DNA from: Triticum aestivum
Taxonomy: Eukaryota; Streptophyta; Magnoliopsida; Poales; Poaceae
Length of the DNA: 64,000 nt
Reading direction: 5' to 3'
NCBI RefSeq assembly: GCF_018294505.1
Contig: NC_057807.1
Coordinates: 135,438,747 to 135,502,746 of the forward strand
Made by a program: the position numbers and the translations under genes
Part shown: in pieces, positions 48,123-60,002 of the stretch
Layout of the letters: each line of letters opens with the position of its first letter
Numbering within the stretch: position 1 is the stretch's first letter
Notes under the pieces: generated by a model
What the model saw: only the letters and a program-made list of their open reading frames with translations
What the model was told of the DNA's origin: nothing
Database searches by the model: none

Positions 48123-49842
48123 TGTTGGGGAATGTAGTAATTTCAAAAAAATTCCTATGCACATGCAAGATCATGGTGATGCATAGCAACACAAGGGGAG
48201 AGTGTTGTCCACGTACCCTCATAGACCGAAAGCAGAAGCGTTAGCACAATGCGGTTGATGTAGTCGTACGTCTTCACGATCCGACCGATCAAGTACCGAA
48301 CGTACGACACCTCCGAGTTCAGCACACGTTCAGCTCGATGACGTCCCTCAAACTCCGATCCAGCCGGGCTTTGAGGGAGAGTTCCGTCAGCATGACGGCA
48401 TGGTGAAGATGATGATGTTCTATCGATGCAGGGCTTCGCCTAAGCACCGCTACGATATTATTGAGGTGGATTATGGTGGAGGGGGCACCGCACACGGCTA
48501 AGAGATCCAAGGGATCAATTGTTGTGTCTAGATGTGCCCCCTGCCCCCGTATATAAAGGAGCAAGGGGGGGGGGGAGGCGGCGGACCAAGAGGAGGGCGC
48601 GCCAAGGGGGGAGTCCTACTCCCATCGGGATAGGACTCCTCCTTTCCTTGTAGGAGTAGGAGAAGGGAAGGAAAAAGGAGAAGGAAGGAAGGGGGAACCC
48701 CCCTCCCTAGTCCAATTCGGACCAGTCCATGGGGAGGGGTGCGGCCACCCTTTGAGGCCTTTTTTTCTTTCCCGTATGGCCCATTAAGGCCCAATACTAA
48801 TTCCTGTAACTCTCCGGTACTCCGATAAATACCCGAATCACTCGGAACCTTTCCCATGTCCGAATATAGTCGTACAATATATCGATCTTTACGTCTCAAC
48901 CATTTCAAGACTCCTCGTCATGTCCCCGATCTCAGCCGGGACTCCGAACTACCTTCGATACATCAAAACACATAACTCATAATATAAATTGTCACTGAAT
49001 GTTAAGCGTGTGGACCCTACGGGTTCGAGAACTATGTAGACATGACCGATACACGTCTCCAGTCAATAACCAATAGCGAAACCTGGATGCTCATATTGGC
49101 TCCCACATATTCTACGAAGATCTTTATCAGTCAAATCGCATAACAACATACGTTGTTCCCTTTGTTCATCGGTATGTTACTTGCCCGAGATTCGATCATC
49201 GGTACCTCAATACCTAGTTCAATCTCGTTACCGGCAAGTCTCTTTACTCGTTATGTAATGCATCATCCCGCAACTAACTTATTAATCACATTGCTTGCAA
49301 GGCTTATAGTGATGTGCATTACCGAGAGGGCCCAGAGATACCTCTCCGACAATCGGAGTGACAAATCCTAATATCGAAATACGCCAACTCAACAAATACC
49401 TTCGGAGACACCTGTAGAGCACCTTTATAATCACCCAATTACGTTGTGACGTTTGGTAGCACACAAAGTGTTCCTCCGGTAAACGGGAGTTGCATAATCT
49501 CATAGTCATAGGAACATGTGTAAGTCATGAAGAAAGCAATAGCAACATACTAAACGATCAATTGCTAAGCTAACAGAATGGGTCAAGTCAATCACATCAT
49601 TCTCTAATGATGTGATCCCGTTAATCAAATGAAAACTCATGTCTATGGCTAGGAAACTTAACCATCTTTGATTCAATGAGCTAGTCAAGTAGAGGCATAC
49701 TAGTGACACTTTGTTTGTCTATGTATTCACACATGTACTAAGTTTCCGGTTAATACAATTCTAGCATGAATAATAAACATTTATCATGAAATAAGGAAAT
49801 AAATAATAACTTTATTATTGCCTCTAGGGCATATTTCCTTCA
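48123..49842 (-). repeat. Angela element 2 5' LTR (1720 bp)
   Basis: Plus-strand text runs TGTTGGGGAATGTAG to GGCATATTTCCTTCA. A TATA-like box reads CCCGTATATAAAGG near 48545-48560, next to a G10 run at about 48568. It is followed by the TTTTT target duplication (49843-49847). Confidence 0.93.
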
Positions 49843-49847
49843 TTTTT

Positions 49848-50290
49848 CTCGTTTCAAATTAAGCCATATTAACCGGAAAGGACGCAGTATGGACTAGTAC
49901 TAGTACTGCTTTGATGTGTCCCGTCAACTTGCCGAACGAGGAGAAGCTTGCTTACTACGCCTCTCCCTCACCCACGCGCGCGGTGGTTCGCAGGACGAGG
50001 AGAGGGTTTTGACTACAACGCCCTCTCCCTCGCCCTCGCCCTCGCGGTGGACGTGCAGCAGTTCAATCGGTGTCAGATTGCCAGAAGCATATTGTACTGT
50101 AGTATCATCATTGTTGGACCTTCCGAAGAGGCGAAGAGCAAAGTGCAAGGTTCACACGAGTACGAACTATTGAACCTCCTGAAGAGGCAAAGAGCCAAGC
50201 GGAAGGTTTTATAGGAGTTGTTGTCCTAGTAGGAGTGTACTACAACTATAGCGAATGATGCTACTGTATGATGCCGCCATGTCACGCATA
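49848..50290. repeat. Low-copy duplication, copy 1 (paralogue of 60766-61200)
   Basis: Shares ordered blocks with the right side of the window: GCTTTGATGTGTC.CGTCAACT (49908 versus 60766), ACTACAACGCCCTCTCCCTC (50012 versus 60812) and GAAGAGGCGAAGAGC (50125 versus 61099). A partial internal repeat of the last block is at about 50175-50210. It may be non-coding exon or flank of a gene family; identity unknown. Confidence 0.6.
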
Positions 50291-50526
50291 TCCAAAGCTG
50301 TGCCAATTTTTTTTCTCAAAGAGCGTGTTGGAGCCCGTGCAACAACCACACAAGTTGCACGTACACATAACACATTTACTAGTAATAAATTCTAAAGGAC
50401 AAATGCCAGTATGCCACACAAGTTCATCTCCAATTCATGTGATAAATTTGTGCACGGCTAGTCTACATATACTCACAGCGCTACCGTTCACAATTTACCA
50501 TACTGCACTTACACGTTATAGATGGG

Positions 50527-51346
50527 CTACATGTCCTCCTCTAGGTTCCAGTCCCAGGTGTTCTTCATGGATGGCACAATCCATAGCGGTGGGCAACGGG
50601 AATCATTGTTGCAGCTTTCTAGTCTGGTTCCACACGATGGGGACTCATCCAAGCTGAAGTGGCATAAATCAGGGATAGCGCGTCCCAGCATGTCGTTCAT
50701 CCGGCGGTGCGCACTGAAGACACAACCATGCTTCATGAACGGCAGGCCTTTCGTGTCGTGCACGGAAGATGGCATCCGCTTCACAATGGGGTAGCTGTCC
50801 CTAATGAAAAGCGAGTACTCTCCAAGAGTGTTCCTTGGCACCCACGTAGCATCACGGGGGTTGAACTCGGCGCTGTTCATCTGGTACACGCGGCATCTCA
50901 GATCTGGACACATGGTGACGTACATAGTCAAGGTCCATGCATAATAATATTGTGCTCAAATATGGTGGTCAGTAATACTGTGCAACAAATAGTACTACTC
51001 CGGTATAGAGGAAGTAAAATAACCGGCTTATTATATATAGCCACTCTTGGCTACATGGATGAGATAGTAAGACATGGAAAAACAAAAATGGTGTCAGCTA
51101 GTGGATTCAAGTCTTCAAGGGCCTAGCTAGCTATATGCGTCCTCCAAGGTAAAAAGTACTCCTACTAGTACTAGTAAGTACTAGTACAACAATGAAAGAG
51201 AATGCGAGAGGGTTAAAAAATGGAATACCTGGGTAGATGGTGACGGTTCGATCATGGTAGATTGTGTGGCCATGTTGCACATCAGTGGTACCATGGATAA
51301 CGGCTGCTAAGATAGTTGGTCCCAATATGCCAAAGTCAGCTACAAG
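50527..51346 (-). pseudogene. F-box-type DUF295 gene fragment cut by CACTA copy 2
   Basis: Two exons read on the minus strand. Exon A (51346-51229, ADFGILGPTILAAVIHGTT) ends CCCAG before GTATT. Exon B (50903-50527) begins after TGTCCAG, and the phase-1 join gives an open frame. Exon B contains CRVYQMNSAEFNPRDATWV, LGEYSLFIRDSYP, KHGCVFSAHRRMND, IPDLCHFSLDE and CPPLWIVPS, the order expected of DUF295 C-terminal domains in grass F-box proteins (assignment from pattern). The upstream part, with the F-box itself, is not present: CACTA starts at 51347. Before the Angela insertion this fragment lay close to the F-box pseudogene at 12173-13853, on the same strand. Confidence 0.6.
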
Positions 51347-51859
51347 CACTACAAAAAAAGACACATCCCTGGCATTTTGGGCCGAACGAATTTTTTTCCT
51401 GTCATACTTATGACGCTTCTATGATGATAATTGTGACAAAACCCAGTATCATCATAGATGTGGTGGGCTCCTACTTCTATGACAAAAAATCATGACAAAA
51501 ATGGGCCTTTTGTCCTGGGCGGGACGGAGACGCAGCTGCATGACATTCTTTGGGCTGTCCATGATGGAAAAAACCATGGTAGAAGCAAGGGCGAGGAAAA
51601 TTTCGGTGAGTTCCTGGTTACGGTGGGTGGCCAGGGGCCGAGCGATGCGCGTTTCTCTCATACACATACACGCGTGTGTGCGAGGCGTTGGCTCTAACTG
51701 AACCCGAGCGAGGCGTTGGGCTCTAACTGAACCCGAGCGATTGCACTGCAGGCTACACGTTACTGAACCCGAGTAATCGATCAATGGCTGTTAACTAAAC
51801 TCGATCAAGCGATTCCTTTGCTACTGCTGCTAACTAAAACCAATCGATGCTGCCTCTGG

Positions 51860-52290
51860 ATGAACAGTGAGTGTTGCGGGGGGGGGGGGGAGGGTTGGAT
51901 GAACAATGAGCGGTGGGGGTGGATGAACAGGACCCTGTGGTGTTGCCTCTGGATGAACAGGACCCCGATCGATCGAGCCGGTTGGGGCTGGATGAACAGG
52001 ACCCCGTGGAGGGCTGGATGAACAGGATGTCCCCGTGGAGGGCTGTATGAACAGTAGACAGTGGAGGGGTGGATGAACAGTAGCCCGTGGAGGGGTGGTT
52101 GAACAGGAGCCCGTGGAGAGGGGTGGTTGAACAGTAGCCGATGAAGTAGCGCGCGGTGGAGGCTGGATGAACAGGAGCCCGTGGATGAACAGTCGCAGGT
52201 AGAGGCTGGAGGAGGTCGACGGTGGATGAACAGTAGCCCGTGGAGGCTGGAGGAGGTCGACGGTGGAGATGAACAGTATCCCGTGGAGTC
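51860..52290. repeat. GATGAACAG-containing minisatellite in CACTA copy 2
   Basis: Counterpart of 6980-7370, with the same irregular units around GGATGAACAG. A run of 12 Gs near 51879 interrupts it. Confidence 0.75.
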
Positions 52291-53128
52291 CCGTTTTGCG
52301 GTATGCCACACCCCTCCCGATGAACAGGACCCCCGTTTCGACCGTAGCGCTCCAACACAAGTCCGTTTCCTTCGTTTTGCGGTACGCCACACCCCTCCCG
52401 ATCAACAGGACCCCGTTTCAACCGTAGGAGGTCCAACACAAGTCCGTTTCCTCCGTTTTGCGGTACACCAAACCCCTCCTCATGAACAGGATCCCGTTTC
52501 TAACATGGCCGGTCGAACACAAGGCCGTTTCCTCCATTCTGCGGTACGCCAGGCCTCGTTTCCATCGCCTATTCCGTCCAAGCCCTCCCGATGAATACGA
52601 CGACGCATTCCGTTCTGATCCAGCCGGTTGGCTCCCCATGAACACGACGATGACGCTGTTTCTCCATTCTGACCCAGCCATGTACGCGAGCCCTGGCCGT
52701 ACTTATGCGCGAGTAGGCGTTCGAGACCCCGCCCGTATGTATGTACGTGCACGTATTTACTTTCCTTCACCCTGGCCGTTGTACATACGTGTACATGCTA
52801 CGTGCGTGCCTCTACTACGACACGTGCGCGCCTCTACATCGACTAGTATGTACGTACATGTTCGCGACCAGAATGACAACGCTATGTACGCTTCGACCAG
52901 GTGGGTCCCGACTATCAGGCACTTCCTTGCGTGCGAAGATGTAGCTGGTGGGTCCCAGCAGTCTGGAGGGAGAATCGTTTGTTTGCCCAGACACACTTCC
53001 TTGCGTGCGAAGATGTAGCTGGTGGGTCCCAGCCGTCAGGGGATAAACATTTTTTTTTGAGAAATACGATGGCCCGTCCGGTGGGTCCCTGCTGTCAGGT
53101 GGAGGAATAATTATTTTGCACGTAATAA

Positions 53129-55040
53129 GGAGGCACTTCCTTATGACCGCCGTGGACCCAACTGTCAGTCTCTCCACGTACAGTACTCTTCCGATGGAAG
53201 TCGTTCCTTGACCATGTTGACCACGCCGCGCCGAGAGCACCAGGGCGGTGGATGACGACAAGGCCTAGGAAGGGGATGACGCGGAGCCAGGGAAGACGCG
53301 GCAGTGGATGCCCACATGTAGAGGAGTATGAGGGTTCACTCGTTCAGCTACGGTGTGAGGTTACCGTCACTGCAGAATAACAGGGGGTGTGGGTGAGTGG
53401 AGGGATGGCCTGGCCAGCAGTGGGAGTAGTAGGGGGCGGTGAGGCCTCCGCGGCATCACAGCCGGCCACGGGAGGTAGGAGCATGTGGCACGACTGGCGC
53501 TGCTTTGGGCGGCTGGAGCAAGAAGACCAGAGGTTGAAGAAGCACTACGACCATTGGATGGACATCGTACGGTCACTGGAGCTAGAATCGTTCATATTGA
53601 CTAAGTTGACAAAGCCCTCCGTCGCCGTCAACTTAGTAGGCCCACAAGTCAGCCTCCCACCAAGATGGGTCCCAGCTAGCAGGGGGAGTATTCATTTTTT
53701 TCTGCGTAATAAGGAGGCACTTTCGATGGGTCCAAGCTGACAGCGGGGGGAATGTTCGCGAAATACGGTGGCCCGTCAGGTGGGTCCCAGCAGTCAGGGG
53801 GAAACATTTTTTTCGCAAAATATGGTGGCCTGTCCAGTGGGTCCCTGCTGTCAGGTGGAGGAATCATTATTTTCTGCGTAATGAGGAGGCACTTCCTTGC
53901 TGCGGCTGTGGACCCAGCTATCAGCCTCTCCACGTACAGTACACTTCCGATGGAAGTCGTTCCTTGACCATGTCGACCACGCCGCGTTCCGTTGCATGCA
54001 TGCATCCATGGGCGTGGTGCGTCCCCACTGTCAGCCTCTCACGTACAGTCATCTTTCGATGACTCTCAGTTGTTGACCACGTTGACCACACCGTGCCAAG
54101 CGCACCAAGGCCGGTGGACGACGGCAAGGCCCTAGACTGGAACGGCCCGGAGATGGGGAAGACGGGGCAGTGGAGTCGCAGATGGAGAAGAGTGGGAAAC
54201 TTGACATGTTCGGGTGCGTGCAGCACAGCCGTGGTGCCGCCCACGGGACACAGGAGCAAGAACGGAGGTTGAAGAAGGAGCACGGCTGTTGGATTAACAT
54301 CCAACGGTCCAGCTGCTAGAATCATTTGTTGATTAAGTTGACAAAGCCCTGCGTATACGTCCGCTTAGTAGGCCCACAAGTCAGCCACCAAATCTGATGG
54401 GTCCCAGCTGTCAATGGGAGGAATAATTTTTTTCGCATAACAAGGAGGCACTTCCTTCCGTGCGAAGATACAGCCGGTGGGTCCCAGCTGTCAGGTGGAG
54501 GATACATTTTTTCTAGCTTAATAAGGAGGAACTTTCCTTGCATGTGACCATGGACCTCATGGGTCCCAGCCGTCAGGCTCTCCACGTGCAGTCCTCTTCC
54601 GATGACTCTCGTTTGTTGACCATGCCGCACCGAGCGCAGCGAGGCAGTGGACGACGGCGAGCCCCGGACGGGAACGACTCGGAGATGGGAAGGCGCGGTA
54701 GTGGAGTCGCAGATTGAGAGGAGGATAAGGGTTATAACTGGTTCTGGTGCGGCGTGGGGCTGCAGTCGGTGGAGAATAACAGGAGGTGTGGAGGGGTGGA
54801 GGGATAGCCTAGCCGATGGTGTAGCGCCTCGCAGCGATGCGTGCTAAGCAGAGCCGCTAGCCGTGGGAGGCTGGACCAGGCGGTCCCGACGACGCTGGAG
54901 GAAGAAGACGAGAGATTGAAGGTGCATGTCGGACGTTGGATATAAATCCAATGGCTGTGGATGTCATAATCATTTGTTGACCAAGTTGACAACGCTCTGC
55001 GTCGGCTTCGACCTATTGGCCCACATGTCAGCCTGCAAAA
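53129..55040. repeat. Three tandem ~600-750-bp units in CACTA copy 2
   Basis: Units start near 53129, 53885 and 54530 with GGAGGCACTTCCTT or GGAGGAACTTTCCTT, followed by GGACC, a CTGTCAG-like segment and CTCTCCACGT. The third is more diverged and shorter. Confidence 0.75.
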
Positions 55041-55510
55041 ATGTGGCATATATTTAACCCATGTTTTCTAGAATATATAGTCCATTTGCTGGGCTGGGTG
55101 AACAAATAATTTCGCATCAATCAGGCCCATTTATATTTTCTAAGAAATCCCAGCCCATTTGCACTTCCTTGAAATACACGAATTAGTTGGGCTCGTTATA
55201 TATATAATGTTATGTTAGAAGGAACAATTAATATCAAAAAATAAACCGGAGAGGCACATTTTTTTATATATATAATTAACAAATTAGCGAGTTATTGTTC
55301 AAAATAAAAATGAGCGTGTTATTATGAAATGGTCCTTAAAATCTTCGCAAGCTTTTGTACACAATCACCAGGATTTTCCTTGCCTGTGAGTAAAAAACAA
55401 CCAGGATTTTCCTTGCCAACTTCTGTTAAACATTTACTTTTATAAGTTAATAACACATGGGATGTTTTTATAATGTATATATAAGTATCTAGAAAATATA
55501 CAATAATAGT

Positions 55511-55514
<4 letters not shown>

Positions 55515-55555
<41 letters not shown>
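55515..55555. repeat. (AT)n microsatellite
   Basis: About 20 uninterrupted AT units within AT-rich distal CACTA sequence. Confidence 0.95.
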
Positions 55556-55557
<2 letters not shown>

Positions 55558-56790
55558 GTGGTTAGAAGGGAAAACATAAATTGGACACAACATTATTATT
55601 CTTATATATAGATAAATAGAACATAGACCTGCGTTTTATTAAAAAATTACATTGGGCTGCCGATCTTTAAGAAAAAGCGCATAGGCCGGTATGTACCTCA
55701 AAAAATAAGTTGAAACCACTGTCTCCGTATGTCGTGGGCTACGCATGTTAAAATACAAAACCTAGGCCGAGCTGATACTTGTTTGCCCTCTGGAAAAAAA
55801 GATACCAGATCCCCGAGCGAACTGGATTAAAGAGGGTGCCATTGAAGAAGCACATTAGGAGTGATTTTATTTCTTCAGTGGATGGCTCTCGATAGCGTTT
55901 TTACTTGCCTCTGCACCATACAACTTGTATTTTTAGCCTCCCAGTCCGTCGTGGTGGACAAGCAGCCCATTTGCTGGGTGGGCCAACCTATAGAAACCAG
56001 CACTTGATTTTTCATCAAGCCCCCAAAACAACGCAATACTATGTTTATTTTGAGGCCGAAAACATTACGGCAGGGGTTGAGCGGGGGAGAGGGGAAGACA
56101 GAGTAATAAAAAGATTAAAAAGAGCTGACGCGCTGTTGCTACCCTAACAAAGTAGGTGCAATTCTTCTCAGGAAGAAGGTGTGCCGTTGACACCCACACG
56201 TCACGTACCCCACAGTAGGCATACTAACAAGTTCACACACAAATACAACAGAAAAGGTAAACATTCGTATCAAACTCAGGTTCACAGGACACGTTCATAT
56301 TCATAACCAACATTCACTATCAACAACTCAAAAGATTCATATATATACACAAGTTTAGCATATCTATGCATCCAAATGATTGATAGACCACACGAAAATA
56401 TTCATACATAATTCACAAAAAGATTCAGATATACACATGTTCAGTATGTTTATGCATCCAAATGATTGAGATCACAGCTAATATGATCCATGGACGAACT
56501 TTAATTACCTAGGGTACATACTGGTAAATGGTGTTCAGTCGGAGGTACTTCTTGCTAAAATTAATTCTTGTACGAGTAAACTTTCGAGTACATAAGAGGC
56601 AGCACAGACAATCTGAACTTTTCTTGTAGGTTTATCCTCAAATAGTGGCCTCGTGCCGAGGGAGGTTTGAGCAACTTGGCCACTACTTTCATCCAACTAG
56701 TTTACTGGCTCATCTTGGTCCTGTAGCTCGCCAAAATTCTACATTGCAGACGAGAAAGGAGGCGGTTGAGAAAATGAACCACCCAAATTT

Positions 56791-58860
56791 TTTGTGCAGT
56801 TCAACTGAAATGGATCATCCCTGGCGTGCAGACTGATTGAGTGCCAGATGAATATACGCGTCAACCAACTTGTCTGGAATCTTTAGACTCCATGCCATGC
56901 AGTTCGCTACCATATCTGCCGATAACCAAAAGGCACAAGTTGGGACCAAAGACTGGACTGTGTTCTTCTGGGCTATGCGCCAAGCAATATTTTTGGCGTT
57001 CACTCTCCTAATATTTGGAGTTTGACAACTAGTTGACGCCGGCTGGTACTCGAATGAATATAGGCACTTCTTGTCAACATCGATGCTTGTCTGAGTGAAC
57101 TTTGGAGTACATAGCAGCAGCATAAGTATGTGTCCATCTGATCATTTTGTGGAGTTCTACTAAAATCACCCAATGCAATGATTTGCCTGCAAGTTCAGGC
57201 TCTAATTTACTCCTTTATAAAATTGGCAAACAGTAGCACAATACCAAATTACCAATACATGACAAGCACAATAATCAGGATAAAGACCAGTACCAACCTG
57301 TGTGAGGTAGCATATCAATTACTATTTCCTTTGACTGGAAGCCGAGATAAGCGAAGCGACTGACAGCAAAGGAAGAAAGCAGGCCGAGATTAGTGACTGA
57401 CAGGAAAGGACGGAAGCTATCGAGGCAATGAAGCAGCCAAAGTTTTTGTGCAGTTCCACCAAAATCGAGCATCCCTGTTGGTACATATATTGAGAGAGTG
57501 AGATTACTGTAATAGTGGGACTAGTTGATGAAACATACACTAACAAATAGAAGCACCCTCATTATCTTAATGGGTAAAGTTAGCAACATAGTAATCTTGC
57601 TTAAAGAGAGGTATTAGTTTATTTAATCAGTGCCAATTAGCTCAACACTCAAAGCATTGCCATTTATCATAGGTTGCAAAACTTTAACGTGCAAAGATAA
57701 AGGAGTTTCTCATGACAGTAGCACGATACAAATAGAGATGACAACAAACTAATATGGATGAAGGCCTTAGGCCCGTACCAACCTGAGAAAAAAACCTTAT
57801 TCATGTAGTCCCATAAGAGATGATAAAGCACTCACTGGAATCACTCAATAGTATATATTTTTGTGCACTTCAAATGCATGGTTGAAATCACTCTTGTTTA
57901 CCAGTGCTGAGATTATATCGAAAGATTATTAAGAACTTCCAGCAGAGTTAAAGCACTAGCCGGGATACAGTTCATCGTATTGTCTTGTGTAGTTCCACTA
58001 AAATGTATGATTGGCACAACATGATCCCTGTTTGCACAAGTAGGAACAAGGTGAAACCTTCATTAGATTAGTGAGAAAGGATAGGAAGACATTAGCATAT
58101 TACTCTAATAGTAGCATCAAATTCATGATGGACAGTACGCAAAACATTGCCTCATTGAACCAATGGCAATAAATTGACATGCAAAACAATAGCACTATTA
58201 TGTCATGACACTAATAATATTCCCTCCCAGCTCCACCACATGATTCACCTCCTTAGAAAAACATACACACGTACATGATTCAACATAGGGTCCTACTAAA
58301 GATTTGTTTAACTCCGACAGGAGAATTAGGCAGCAATAAATTAGTGGTACTTAAGTACTCCTAATTAATTAAGTGAGACATCAGAAGTGGAAGGGCTCCC
58401 TGGAGGATCATCTCACATGTAAGGTAGTCATTGCCGGAGCCCTTGAATGGCCTCGACTGAGGCCTCTGACTTCAGCAAGATCGCCTTGGCACTATTTATT
58501 CTTATTCTTCTTCCTCTTCATGCTCTGTTTCCCTTTCTCCTCACCAGTTAGTGGAACCAAGTACATGATTGGCCTTCTATTTCAGAATTGGTTTTGTCAG
58601 TGAGGGAGTACAAGTGTACTAGTAAAAAGTAGCATTATTTCTCATGGCAGTCGAAAAATAGAGATGAACACATGCATTAAATATCATTCTTACCTAAAGG
58701 AAGGTTATGGCGCCAATATGGATGATGAGGATTGGAACTCAGATCTCCCTTTGTGCAGTTCCACCGAAATGAACCAACTGTTCCATTCTGACATTCCAGT
58801 TAAACAACACAAAAGTCACTTCTTTTAAGAAGAGTTTTGTGCAGTGCACCAAAAGGTCAC
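56791..58860 (-). repeat. Dispersed exon-like motif, about seven copies
   Basis: A motif reading on the minus strand (A)TTTTGGTGGAACTGCACAAA, often preceded by CAG-GGAT, recurs with variation. Copies are at 56791-56820, 57146-57170, 57441-57475, 57859-57885, 57981-58014, 58750-58775 and 58831-58860. In several copies the CAG before GGAT looks like a splice acceptor. It could be a family of duplicated non-coding exons of a minus-strand gene starting near 59965, or decayed tandem repeats. I do not recognise it. Confidence 0.5.
56815..57123 (-). CDS. Hypothetical exon or fragment (102 codons), unrecognised
   Basis: Open minus-strand frame with protein-like composition (FEYQPASTSCQTP, VPTCAFWLSADMVANC, LKIPDKLVDAYIHLAL), ending in a stop inside the first exon-like motif. 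No family is recognised and the start is arbitrary. It may be the 3' coding exon of the unit whose 5' end is near 59965, but no connecting exons could be established. Confidence 0.3.
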   Translation of the reverse strand: MLLLCTPKFTQTSIDVDKKCLYSFEYQPASTSCQTPNIRRVNAKNIAWRIAQKNTVQSLVPTCAFWLSADMVANCMAWSLKIPDKLVDAYIHLALNQSARQG

Positions 58861-59386
58861 AACAGCAACCAAGTGAATTGGATATCCCTATTTGCACAAA
58901 AAGCCACAAAGGAAACAGTCAAAGTCTCAAACAATTACAGGTAAAACCATTTGGCTAAACTTGTCATGGCTTATAACAGTGGCATGACTTCATTTTTACT
59001 AGGGACATTAGATTAAGAACAACTAAATATTTGGTATAAGGGCATGGGACAGTGGGTGCACCAGCAGTCCAGCACCATGTATGTAAACAGGGGCATAAAG
59101 TGGTGATTCATAGTTTGTTGCCCCGAGAAACAAACATCCAAGAAACATATCTGGTTTGGTCCCATTTTTGTTCACTCTAGCCACCTACTCCTATGTGGGG
59201 ATAGAAAATCTAGTCCTGGTCATACCACTGTGTACAACGTTACCCCTATATTTCCCTTTTCGACCAAGAGACTCGTTGGATGACCAGTCTGTACTACTTT
59301 CACCCCCTTTCCTTCCTGTTTGTACCAAGTCCGATGTACATACTAAATTCCCCCACCCCCACTTTATTTCTTGTTTGAACCAAGTA
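57124..59386. other. No recognisable gene; AT-rich region holding the exon-like motif copies
   Basis: Apart from the dispersed motif there is no sustained frame, terminal repeat or known element. The sequence has low-copy intron-like character (A/T-rich, poly-T tracts before CAG). Confidence 0.4.
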
Positions 59387-59485
59387 CTCCCTCCGTCCGG
59401 AATTACTTGTCATCAAAATGGATGTGTCTAGAACTAAAATACATCTACATCCATTTCAATGACAAGTATTTCTGGACGGAGGGAT
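59387..59485. mobile_element. Stowaway MITE (99 bp)
   Basis: Starts CTCCCTCCGTCCGGAATTAC after TA (59385-59386) and ends with the matching inverted TTTCTGGACGGAGGGA. The final base before the right TA is altered. The whole element forms a near-perfect hairpin (ACTTGTCAT pairs with ATGACAAGT). Confidence 0.88.
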
Positions 59486-59646
59486 TACAAGATTCGACTC
59501 CATGAAGTAGCTTTACCTCTAACAATAGAAAAAAGGTAAAATTGGACCATCCGATCGAGAGGGGTTGAGAGGTAGAAAATGATGCACATGCAGCGACATA
59601 GCAAGCTGGGGAAGTAGAGCTAAGTCGGTTTCGAACAAAGATATAC

Positions 59647-59965
59647 CTGAAGGTCGTCGGGATGTGGATAGGTGGGCGGTGGGAGACCGGATCCGCCCAC
59701 AGGCAACGACGAAGGGGTCGGAGGACCTCCCGCGCCGGCGCTCGGCAAGAGATAATGGTGCGGCCAGCGGTGGGTCTCCTCCCTCACTGTCAACGACAGC
59801 CTAAACGCTGCCGCTCCTCCCCTTCACCGGCGGAGGGGGATACGTCCGGATTTGTAACCAGCGGTGAGGATAGAAAGATAGTGTTGTTTGAAGGGAGAAA
59901 GACAGTGTTACCACCCCTATCTTGTTTAGATCTGGAGAGGATGAGAGTGTGTGAATAGAGCAACC
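59647..59965 (-). other. Candidate first exon of a minus-strand gene
   Basis: Downstream of a TATA box (minus strand) the sequence becomes GC-rich and ends CGACCTTCAG before GTATAT at 59646, a good donor. The leader begins with CTAGGGTTGC-like text common in grass 5' UTRs. A frame of about 60 codons exists (59972-59790) but is low in protein character, so this may be 5' UTR. The downstream exons are uncertain. Confidence 0.4.
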
Positions 59966-59992
59966 CTAGCAAGCAAGCGCGGAGGCTCCGGC

Positions 59993-60002
59993 CTATATAT
60001 AC
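59993..60002 (-). promoter_or_regulatory. Candidate TATA box (minus strand)
   Basis: TATATATAGG on the minus strand, about 30 bp upstream of the GCTTGCTTGCTAGGG leader. Position and leader composition fit a plant core promoter. Confidence 0.45.

Larger units (their letters stand above)
15354..49842 (-). mobile_element. Angela-type Ty1/copia retrotransposon (element 2), complete ends, host to nested Athila and Tat
   Basis: Both LTRs are present (15354-17071 and 48123-49842). The 5-bp duplication TTTTT flanks the whole unit (15349-15353 and 49843-49847). The two LTRs share variants absent from element 1, for example GGAAACTTAGTACATG near the U3 start, so they belong to one element. Removing the Athila insertion leaves about 10.9 kb. 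That is longer than a normal Angela of about 8.5 kb because of a 2.3-kb internal tandem duplication (43412-45718 and 45719-48030). Gag and pol are broken throughout. Confidence 0.92.
51347..56150. mobile_element. Non-autonomous CACTA transposon, copy 2 (left terminus intact)
   Basis: Starts CACTACAAAAAAAGACACAT with preceding AAG as possible 3-bp target duplication. It then runs co-linear with copy 1 (6653 onward): the TGGGCCTTTTGTCCTGGGCG region, GATGAACAG array, and three ~700-bp units. The distal part includes GGCCAACCTATAGAAACCAG. No transposase frame is seen. The right terminus (expected ...TTTTTTTGTAGTG) was not found, so the right limit near 56150 is an estimate. Large GC-rich open frames inside (51.8-53.7 kb, both strands) follow the repeat structure and are not genes. 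Confidence 0.8.

Noticed and set aside
50268..51126. Plus-strand frames opposite the DUF295 fragment
   Set aside because: The minus-strand exons have consistent splice phase and protein-like motifs; the plus frames do not.
51805..53261. Large open frames in CACTA copy 2
   Set aside because: Same reason as in copy 1; matching frames are broken in the other copy.
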